DNA from: Sparassis latifolia
Taxonomy: Eukaryota > Basidiomycota > Agaricomycetes > Polyporales > Sparassidaceae
DNA: 64,000 bases
Assembly: GCA_018466975.1 (NCBI GenBank)
Contig: CM031560.1
Location: forward strand, 2,418,001 to 2,482,000
Direction: 5' to 3'
Shown here: positions 55,501 through 64,000 of the stretch, piece by piece
How the letters are laid out: every line of letters starts with the position of its first letter
How positions within the stretch are numbered: the stretch's first letter is position 1
Position numbers and translations under genes: made by a program
Notes under the pieces: model-generated
The model's input: the letters and a program-made list of their open reading frames with translations, nothing else
Told to the model about the DNA's origin: nothing
Database searches by the model: none

Positions 55501-56403
55501 ATCCGTGCCGCTTCCTCCTTGGCAAGTGCCAGCTGCTGGGTGGCCGAATCCAACATGAACTTTGTGAATGTGAGTTATGATTCCGGTAGTGACGTAACAG
55601 TACATGTACCTTCGTCGACGTCTCCGACGAACGAAGCTCTCTGACTTGGCTCTCAAGCGCTTGATGTTCCTGACGAGCCTGTTTGAGGTTGCCGCGCAGT
55701 GTCCGAATCTCCTCTGCAAGGGAGAATGAAAATTATGGTCAAGAGGAGCAACGCCGTCACATACCTTCGCGCTGCGCACTCCCATCTTCGAGTCTGCTCA
55801 CAACGCCAACAAGGTCGCGCTTTTCGCGTTCTACGTCTTCAACACGGTGCTTCAGCGTCTCAACTTCCGTTGAGGAAGCTGTTTGCGTAGTCGAAATTGC
55901 GCTGATCTGAGTCTGCAGTGTGACTTTCGAGGTAGCTGTGGAAGAGGTTCACATTGTGTTCGTCAAATCTGCGACAGGCACTAACCTAGCTCTTCTTTCT
56001 CCTGTTTGACTTGAGCCAACTCCTTCTGCACTCCATCGAGTGTGGCCTCAAGCTCCGCTGTAGTACTTTCTCGGTCTTGGAGTGCCTGGTCAAGTTCAAT
56101 TTCTTTACGTTCAAATTCTGCACGCGTCTCTTCGAGCTCGCGTTGGACAGACTGGTTCTCAGACAACTGAGTCACGATCCATCTGTAGAGAGCGACTATT
56201 GAGTCTGGTGATGGCGAAGTAAGTGAAATGTCTGGCAAAAGATTCGCCAGAACGTCAGTGTCCAAGTCGTCTGGAATAACGACGGTGATGGAGGTGGGTT
56301 GGGAGGTTGTAGCCTCAGCTGGAGCAGGAGAGTTTTCGCGTGTAGAAGCAGCCGCTGCCGCTGCGGCAGCGGCAGCCTTGCTTTTTCTGCGAGTCTTCAT
56401 CAT
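49584..56403 (-). CDS. Nuclear-basket nucleoporin of the TPR/Mlp1 family
   Basis: A long coiled-coil protein, roughly 1900 residues by my estimate, in many exons separated by short introns. It starts MMKTRRKSK followed by a poly-alanine tract and then DLDTDVLANLLPDISLTSPS. Almost all later exons are heptad-rich. A diagnostic segment is NNLVLFRSIPELQEQNQRLL, followed by KIVRELSAKMESEEKEYR, typical of fungal Mlp1/TPR. The C-terminus leaves the coiled coil for an Ala/Pro/Ser region with two AAASTS.HPPP repeats, RGRG motifs and a basic end (KRAREDGEASSDDSLVKRLK). TPR/Mlp proteins form filaments on the nuclear face of pores and take part in mRNA quality control and export. The start is divergent from the MOB2-like gene, 375 bp away. 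Confidence 0.87.
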
Positions 56404-56778
56404 GTCTGGATGACGCCAGACGTGGAAGGGGAAGGATATATGGAAGGAGATGACACCGAACACGGTGGTGGCGGCGGCGGAGTGGAGTGTGGCGGAGGTT
56501 ATTTGGCGTTCTTGTCTAAAGGCCTCGGATTCAAATAGGGACAAATATACCTCCCGAAAAGGAAATCGCACTTGGTATATCTCCCAGCTTCGGTCACGTT
56601 ACTCTGCCAACATCTGAACGTCGAGCGACGGCCGCGGTGAACGTTTGAACGACTGTCACCCTCATTCATCGACCTGCACCTGCTGAATGTGACTTACTTA
56701 CCTGTTCTATACGATTTTTCTGAACTTCTTTTGAAACTCCATCCTCGAATATCTTTCTCGCATCAAACGTAGATCGTG

Positions 56779-57746
56779 ATGTCGTTCTTCAACTCGATAG
56801 GGTATGTGCATCGCTTCACTGTGCAACAAATATTTTGACTTGTCTGCCCAGACGATCAATGACGCGTGCTCCACGCCCTCCCAGACGTTCGACGACACCC
56901 ACGTCGTCCAGTTTTCCCTCAAACGAGAATCTGCCTGGCGCTGTAGTAACACATACATCAGTTCCTAGACCGCTTTATCTTTCCAGCCCTTTTGTAGACG
57001 CGGCTCTCGTTAAGGGAAACTTTAAGCATATAGTCATGTTGCCAAAATATGCGGACGTCATGGAGTGGGTTGCGGTTAACAGTGCGTGTCGTGGCTACCC
57101 GCGCATTCCTGGAGGGACTGTATCTCATGCTTTGTGTGTTCCTTTTCAGTCTTTGATTTTTATCAAAATCTCAACCAGTTCTACGGGGTGCTTGCTGAGT
57201 GCTGTACCCAACAATCATGTCCGACGATGGCTGCCGGGCCCACGTAAGTTACTATTCCTGTAATCTCTCTGAAGATGTGGCTATCGGGTCAATCAGGCTC
57301 AGCTACACATGGGTCAACCAGGATCGCAAGAGCGTTCAACTCCCTGCCCCCACATACATCGACTATGTAATGACGTGGGTGCAGAATTCGCTTGACGACG
57401 AGACCGTCTTCCCTACCAAGTCTGGTACGTGACTGAATTATGTCCCTTCCGACCGCGTCTAATCTTTTATTCAGGTCGCGAATTCTCCCAGAACTTTCCC
57501 TCCACCGTGAAGCACATCTATCGCCAACTGCTGCGTGTTTTCGCACATCTCTACCACGCGCACTATCCGCAGATCCTCCATCTCCGCAGCGAGCCGCATT
57601 TCAACTCACTATTTGCTCATTTCCTCGCTTTTGGCAAGGAGTACGAGCTGTTGGACATCAAGGACGTGAAGGGCCAGTCAAACTCCCCGGTGGGCGTCGG
57701 CGCGCTCTTGGAAAAGTGGAAGGAGATGGGCATCCTGGAGTCATGA
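56779..57746 (+). CDS. MOB-family kinase activator, MOB2-like
   Basis: Five exons (56779-56801, 56852-57081, 57150-57243, 57297-57424, 57475-57746) join in frame to 248 residues. The MOB core is complete: VKGNFKHIVMLPKYADVMEW, VAVNIFDFYQNLNQFYGVLA, ECCTQQSCPTMAAGP with zinc-ligand cysteines, then YTWVNQDRKSVQLPAPTYID, and FPSTVKHIYRQLLRVFAHLY with histidine ligands. The PTKSG segment and overall reading are closer to MOB2, the partner of NDR/Cbk1 kinases in polarity and septation, than to MOB1, but I could not align them formally. Confidence 0.85.
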
Positions 57747-58371
57747 GGTATGGGTTATTATACCTGCACGGTTATCCGCTGCACGAGAGCAGCGCTACTC
57801 GGGATCGCTTGTACAAGTAGAAGTGGAGGCGACTGGTTCGTCGTATATACCATATGAAATCCATGTTTTCGGCTTCACTTTAGGATGGCGGGGACAGAGA
57901 GTTGTTTGCCGTCCACCGGGTTGGCTGTCAATACTAATTGCACTCTCAGTTGCAACTTGCCCAGGTCAATGATCGATATAACTCAGGAGGCTCTGGAGAA
58001 TTAAGGTATGTTTATTGGTAAGGGTCACAGACCCAATAGCTTCATCCCGACTCAGCGTACATGAGCATGATCAAAGCGTTAGCAATAAATTCTACATCAA
58101 GATTCGTAAAGATGCGTAACCGATCGTGCAAAACATGAACACTAAATATGACGAGAACACGAGAGCGACCGAGCAACAATGCCTACGACGTGCGAAATGC
58201 GAATGAGATGCAAGAATGCAGGGATATATGCAATATGGGACAAAATATACCGAAGTCCAGAGTTAAAGATGATGTGTGCGTTAGTGTCAACGAAAAGGCG
58301 TGTAGCGGAGTGAACGAATGATACCGGATCTACTAGATGGACCGGATAGGTGAAGGAAGGCAGGTGCACTA
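57747..58371. other. Convergent intergenic region
   Basis: The 3' ends of the MOB2-like and kinase genes face each other here. I see no further gene, RNA or repeat. Confidence 0.5.
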
Positions 58372-61300
58372 TCAGAGAGCCTTGGAGAATCTTGTGGACA
58401 CGGTCTTCCCTGAGACGATGGCCTTGAAAGCCTTACGGACAATTGTAACGGTAGTCTTGTTGGTGTCATGAGGAGGGGGTCGTTTGCCTATAGGTGGAAT
58501 GACGACGCCGAATTCGTCGACAGAGCATGCTTGCATGTCGTCACTGGAAATGGGAGGAGGCATAGGACGCCGCGAAGAATGAAAGAGTTTCTGGTTGCGC
58601 TTGTATGCTGTCGCATTCTGAGGGGGCACATTCAGCACAGGCCCTACGTTATCAGACTGGTATCCGCGGCCCATGCGTTTCACTCCGGCTGTGGACATCA
58701 GGAATCTGTCCCCCGACATCAGTTAAATTACGAATTTTATATGCAAAGAACGTACCGATCGTATACGCCTTCAATGTGTTTCCGAGCGGGGGTGTCAAGG
58801 ATGTTCGCAGGCGCCTGAGGCCTGGGAGGATAAGGGTCGACATGGAAAGGCGACGACGTCAATTCGTCCAACGACTTGTCGCGCTGGTTACCCGATTGAT
58901 CCGTTGGCACAGGGGAAGCAGGGGAAGAGGCGATAAAGATGTTCTTATCCACCACTTCGGATAGTCTCTGAGGACGAAGTGGGGGCGAAACTACTGCATG
59001 TCACGGTCAGCGCGCGCATGACAATACTCTGATGCAGTGCACTTACATTTCTCCCGTCCAAGCTCGAACTCCAACTTCGCCACAGGAGTGATTGGCCCGA
59101 TATGGTTGAGGTCATTCTGCGACCTGGACTTCTCCTTGAGTTTCGAAGGCGAAGAACTCACACTGATCTCCAGGCTGATCTTCTTCTTGCTAGTGGGCTC
59201 TGGTGAAATGGACGCAACAGTAGCTCGCCTTCTCCGCGAAGGCGTTTGCGGCACCGCCGGGGTTCCAGAGACGCGGCTGAGCTCCTCCGAAGGAATAGTG
59301 GGCAGAGTGTGGTCAATGACACTGCTCGCGTTGGCTCGAGAAGCATTGGCTGTGAAGTACCCGGTAGTCCCGCCAACAGATGTCATACTCTGATCCATCT
59401 GTGACGAGTCGTATTCGTCAACAAAGATATGGTTCGCCGCCAGGATCTTGCGAGGTACTCGTGAAGACCGGTTAGTGCGAGTCAAGGATGCCCGTCGGGA
59501 CACAGGGCTGAGAGGTAGTGCCGGAGGTGGCACGTCGCTGCTGGTGGACGCTGAGAAGGTTTGCCGGGCATCCTCGACTACCTCTGAAGTATGGCTTAGT
59601 TCGAAATTGGTAGAGCAATAAAAAATATTACACACTCTCGACGCTGCGTATCCAAAGAGTCATGCGATCAACTTCGTTCGAAGCTTCCATCTCGTCATTC
59701 GGCAGTGAAGAATTTGCTACATGGCGCGTTTATCAGCTCGAAATCGTGTAATGTTCCACTTGATTTGAGACACTCACTTGACCTCGATAACTCATCGCCT
59801 ACGAATGCTCGTGGACTCAAGCTGCCACTAGGCTCGCGATGTGAAGTTTCATCAAGGAGCATCAACATGGGAGTGGACCTTCCCAGAGCCTGCGTCGACG
59901 ACCTGTACAGCTTGAGTGTCTTGTCTGAAATTCAAACCGATTGAGAAGAAGCGTTACAGCGTAACGCGCGAGTATGAACCGCACCAAACATCCCAAAAGA
60001 CAACTTCAGACTCTGCTTCAGAAGGCTGATACCAGATTCGTTGCCAGAGCGAGAGTACACTTCGTTAGGGAGCCAGCTGCATTCTGAAGGATCTACGACT
60101 CCGAGATTGTCAGCTGAAGTCCTAAGCATTTGAATATATCTCACCTTCGATGACTGGGCTCAGCGGTGGAGTAACCAACGCGCTGTCAGGAGGACTTAGA
60201 GACCTCGACTTTCCAAGTCTGACCTTGGGATCTTCGAGCTCCTTCTCCAGTTGCAGCACTCGCGCCAAGTCCTCACGCTCCCGCGCAAGCTCGCGCTCCT
60301 CTGCGAGTTCGCGCTGACGCTTTAGCTCGCGCTCGCGATCTTCCTGCTGACGGACACGATCCTTCTCTTCTTCCAGCGCTCTCCCGCGTTCTCTCTCACG
60401 TTCCATCTCACGTTCCCTCTCGCGCTCCTCCTCTGCCTCCTTCAGTCTCTCCTCCAGCATCTCCATCTCCCTGAGGCGCTCGCGCTCCCTCTCCCACTCC
60501 CTCATGCGATCCCGCACGGAGCTTTTGTTCTCCCTCTTCTCAGTCTTGTTGGGTTCTACGTTCCGGTTGATGCCCGTGAGATCCCTGAACACGCGGCTTC
60601 TGCGCGAACCCTTGTCCTTCTCGAGCGCAGGGACGCCCAAATTCTCCCTGTCCTTGAAATGAATACTTGGCGTATGCTGCGACGCCGGGGAGCTTGGAGG
60701 AGTGGGGCTGCGTGGGCCCAGTGGTTTGCGTGTCATCCTCGCGGTTTTGACCTGAGACGTCTGCGGAGCGTTCTCCTTTGCCGCCGCCGAGTTCGAGACA
60801 ATCCTTCGCACAGCAGGGGGAGAGTGTTTCACGGGAGAAAGGGTGGCTAGTAGAGACGGCATAGCGGCATTCTTCCTCGTCTGGCTGACGCCGCGCGCTG
60901 CTCGTCCCAATGTGAATATCATTCACTGGTCAAGCCATTTGGTACATACCTTCAAAGACCTGCACCCTTGGTTGGGACTGCGAACGTGAATGATGCAAGG
61001 GTTGCAACGCGCTTGCTGGACGATCGGCCTTCCGGTGCATAGCCCTAGGACCTGTGCCGGACGAACGTGTCACATTCTCCTTGACCTCCACCTTCCTAGC
61101 TTTCTCCCTCTCCGTCTTGGGCTTCTCCTTCTGCGCTCGTGGAGACCAGGGTGGAATGTCAAAAAGCTTAGACACGTCCTTCTCCAGTCCAAGGGAGAGT
61201 GCAGGCGCGTGCGAGGTTGTTGCTTTCCCTATTCATGTGTTACGTACATTCATATTTTCTGGACGCGAATACTCACGAGAGTTCGGGATGAGAATCTCAC

Positions 61301-62574
61301 TCTGCGACCAGTAGTTATCAGTCATAGCTTCTGACGCCGTGCACCGAAGATCGGCGTTGGGGAGGATCATCCTGAGAAGTAGGTTCTCCATGCCCTTGGA
61401 CATCTTCCAGTTGCCAACCCATTTGCCGCTCAGCTGCAGACGTTTTATGTAAACATCAAATATGTCCCAAAGACATCGAAATGCTTACTGTACGGTTCCA
61501 ATACTCCTCCAGATCCTCCTTGGTAGAAAACTGCTCACCTTCTGAATATTCAAACGGCGTACGTCCTATCAGGACCTCGAAGAATGTGATTCCGAGTGAC
61601 CAGATATCCGACTTGCGCGTGTCGTGAGGAAGACCTCGAGCACGTTCAGGTGAAAGATACTGTGAATTGATTATGTTGTCAGCCAGTTCTTACATTAACA
61701 ATACCTCGAAGCACCTCCGGAGTTCCGTACGAAAGATTGCTGTGGAATGCATTGGACGTATCAACGTCGTATCGTTCTGCAAAGCCAAAATCAATGAGAA
61801 CAGGTACATTGTCCTGTGAAAGGAGAATATTGGCAGGCCTGTTTATGAAAATCACATCAGTGAACAAAATGGAGCGTATGCTTGGCACGTACTTGATATC
61901 ATTGTGAACTACACCGCGCTTGTGGATGAACTGAATACCTGAAAGCAAAGAATGGAACCAGTCTTTCGCATGCGATTCCGGAACCTCGACCGGAATGAGG
62001 CGTGGGTGGAACGCCCTGCGAAGTAATTTAGCAACATTGCCATATCACAATAAAGACCCAAAATATACGCGGCAAGAAAGCCAGAACCAGACGTGTCCGA
62101 CTGACAGAAACTTACATGGTAATCAAAGCATATGATGGGGTGATGATGAAAGAATAGAAAGGGATAATCGAAGGATGAGGTTCGTGCTTGAACGTTCGAA
62201 CAACTTTCATTTCATTCCATCTGCGAATATCGTCAATTCTTGGAACTTAACTTTGAAAAGTAAGCCATACAATGATCTGACGCGAGCAGCAGTGGTGGAT
62301 GTCTTGGAGCGGTGTACGAGCTTCACGGCGATCTTGGTGTCGCGCATGGCGTGTGGGCTGTGCGACGGCGACGCAGGGTCTGGCTTGGGGCGACATAACC
62401 AAACGCTGCCCCAATTTCCAAAACCAATCTGAATTATAAAGATAAGTCTCGCCGACTAAGTTTCACAGCCAAATGGTCCATTACTTCTTCGATGAACCGT
62501 AGCCTATCAGCCAGTACTTGATCAGAGATAGAGAAAATGTCAGTAGCTTCTTGAGGTGGTTGAGGAGCGACCAT
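58372..62574 (-). CDS. Large Ser/Thr protein kinase with an acid/base-rich coiled-coil tail
   Basis: The N-terminus at ATG 62574 reads MVAPQPPQEATDIFSISD. The kinase domain follows over several exons: glycine loop IGFGNWGSVWLC, catalytic lysine in IAVKLVHRS, then GVVHNDIKPANILL (HND in place of HRD), VLIDFGFAERYD (DFG), SYGTPE-YLSPERARG, and KSDIWSLGITFFEVLIGRTP. The long C-terminal part holds a basic Ser/Pro stretch, then a highly charged helix (about 60190-60510) rich in RERER, EEERER and similar runs. Beyond it is disordered sequence with RVPRKILAANHIFVDEYDSS, ending FKAIVSGKTVSTRFSKAL at 58372. Intron edges in the tail are approximate. The kinase subfamily is not certain. Confidence 0.82.
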
Positions 62575-62989
62575 GGCGAGCAGAGTATAATTACAGGACG
62601 TTGGAGGGGAGGGGGAGACAAAGCCGGAGAGGACCTCAACGACGGCTATCACTGAGACGACATGCACTAGGAGCGGCAACAAGAACAGCGTGCCTTCGCT
62701 TCCCGAGTTCAACTTGCCGTGAGAAAGTTTGAGCCACAGGCGCGTCTCGTCACGCGTCGGTCACGCGTGTATTCTGTCACCGTAGACATCGCACAAATAG
62801 GCCAATAATACACGACGTAGAACAGTGCAATAACATTGTGGTCGGTCTTATGATGATAAGGGAAAGGCAACACGCGTGGCTCATAAATAAGCTAACGGAT
62901 CCGCATTGATACAGAAAGCCTCAAACCTTGACGCAGCAACCATTCAGTTATGAATAGGTGAATTGCCGCGACGACCTACCTCTAGCCAG
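62575..62989. promoter_or_regulatory. Upstream region of the kinase gene
   Basis: About 415 bp lie between the kinase start and the 3' end of the next minus-strand gene. It probably holds the kinase promoter. No further features are visible. Confidence 0.45.
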
Positions 62990-64000
62990 TCATGCTTCTT
63001 CCGCCACATTGACTGGGCCAATCGACTCCACAGTTTTCTCGAATATTGCCTGGCTGCCACTGGTGTCCAATACGCTGTCGAAGAAGAGCGAGACATCGCC
63101 AGAGGGAGTCAGCAGCTCTTCTTCATCGTCCGTATCCTCGTCTCGGAGCGCGTTGTTATCAAGCAAGGGGGATTGAATTTGCGTGTACGGACCAGCGTGG
63201 CAGGCCGTTTCGGTGAGACTGTGCGAGCACGACATTCTAACCATATCTTGCGATCCTGAAAATTAACGGTATCTAGCGACGTCAAGGAGAGCCAACTGAG
63301 CCAGCTACTTGCCCGAAGCCCACATATGCGCCTGCGTGACGACCGGGCTCTGCGCATTTCCATCCATGCCACGCTCGGCTAGGTGGACACTCTCAGCGAA
63401 CGCCGCTCGTATCCTCTTCGTCAGCGCGGCGAGGTCCGAGTACCGCGTCTTGAATGAAACCGGCGGCGGATGATACATGAAATTCACGCTTTCATTCGCC
63501 AGGACGTTGGTAGAGTGAGAGAACATGGACGGGTCGAAAGACATGACAGATGCCGGCCGCTGGCCGAGCGCAGTGAGATAGCCCGAGAGCTCAGAGGGAC
63601 GGGCAGCCTCGAGAGGGACAGGGTCAGAAGCTTCAAAGAGCAGCTGGGAAAGGTAGGCCATGTTGGAGCTGTGAGAGTCCGTAGCAGGCGCCTGGGTGGG
63701 ATAGAGTGGGAATGCTGGTATAATCGGGACCAGAGGCTGCGAGACAGAGCTGGGAAACACGGAATGATCTGGAGCCGCTCTGGAGCTCTCTCTTCCTTGA
63801 ATATCCATCGGTACAAACGTCATAGGGAAAGCAACAGGAATATAACCCAGAGAAGGAGACTGGATCAAAGAGCGCAACTGCAATTCGTTTTGGAAGGGCA
63901 GAGACAATGCAGTGGAGAGCTCAGCAGGAGCCACAGTGTTCCGGAAAGAGGCGTTAAAGGGTACCATGAAGGAAGAACCAGGTCCCGTCACATACGCCTT
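62990..64000 (-). CDS. Unknown protein, 5' end beyond the window, with a GC-AG intron
   Basis: The frame is already open at the window edge (AYVTGPGSSFMVPF) and runs as a Ser/Pro-rich, weakly structured region (FRNTVAPAELSTALSLPFQN, LGYIPVAFPMTFVPMDIQG). Then comes SFKTRYSDLAALTKRIRAAF, a likely helix. An intron with a GCAAGT donor and a TTTTCAG acceptor (about 63259-63319) joins AHMWASG to SQDMVRMSCSHSL, after which an acidic tail (RDEDTDDEEELLTPSGDVSL) ends at 62990. No family is recognised; an acidic disordered protein such as a transcription regulator is one possibility. Confidence 0.65.

Overview
The window looks like nuclear DNA of a basidiomycete fungus, most likely an Agaricomycete. 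Protein genes are cut by many 45-100 nt introns with GT(A/G)NGT donors. Family members (Pob3, Mlp1/TPR, alpha-actinin, cofilin, MOB2-like, MmgE/PrpD) read as fungal, the mobile elements are a KDZ-type transposase gene and a chromodomain Ty3/Gypsy element, and a dispersed 5S rRNA-like gene is present. Gene models were built by eye from splice signals and frame continuity. Exon edges in long multi-exon genes are approximate.

Layout. 1-5.8 kb: a phosphopantothenoylcysteine decarboxylase gene (minus) with one apparent frameshift, repeat-rich noncoding DNA, an intron-containing tRNA-Lys(UUU), and a frame-broken P-loop (Crinkler-like) pseudogene. 5.9-21.3 kb: a direct segmental duplication. Copy 1 (about 5.9-8.6 kb) and copy 2 (about 15.0-17.8 kb) carry the promoter and first coding exon of an RA-PH scaffold gene; only copy 2 leads into the complete gene (17272-21302). 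Between the copies lie a tandem array of splice-site-bearing modules (9.0-10.95 kb) and DNA with no recognisable protein gene. 21.6-32.4 kb: compact housekeeping genes, namely FACT subunit Pob3 (minus), alpha-actinin and cofilin (both plus), a flavin-reductase-like gene with two microexons, and an MmgE/PrpD-family gene. 33.4 kb: a 5S rRNA-like gene. 34.5-40.4 kb: an AT-rich KDZ-type transposase gene head to head with an unknown gene. 41341-47012: a complete, apparently very young LTR retrotransposon with identical 295-bp LTRs and a 5-bp target duplication. 47.6-64 kb: a DCAF4-like WD40 gene, a TPR/Mlp1 nuclear-basket gene, a MOB2-like gene, a large Ser/Thr kinase gene and the 3' part of an unknown gene.

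Functional connections. Alpha-actinin and cofilin are adjacent and both act on actin filaments. The RA-PH scaffold and MOB2 plausibly act in polarity signalling. Pob3 and Mlp1 act in chromatin transcription and nuclear-pore export. No metabolic gene cluster is apparent.

The most unusual structure is the LTR retrotransposon. Its gag, protease and usual primer-binding region are missing. In their place, next to the 5' LTR, is an inverted copy of the element's own 3' end (end of the pol reading frame plus most of the LTR). The pol reading frame therefore begins in sequence antisense to its own tail, and the element RNA should be able to fold back onto its own 5' end. The target duplication and identical LTRs indicate that this rearranged form itself transposed recently.
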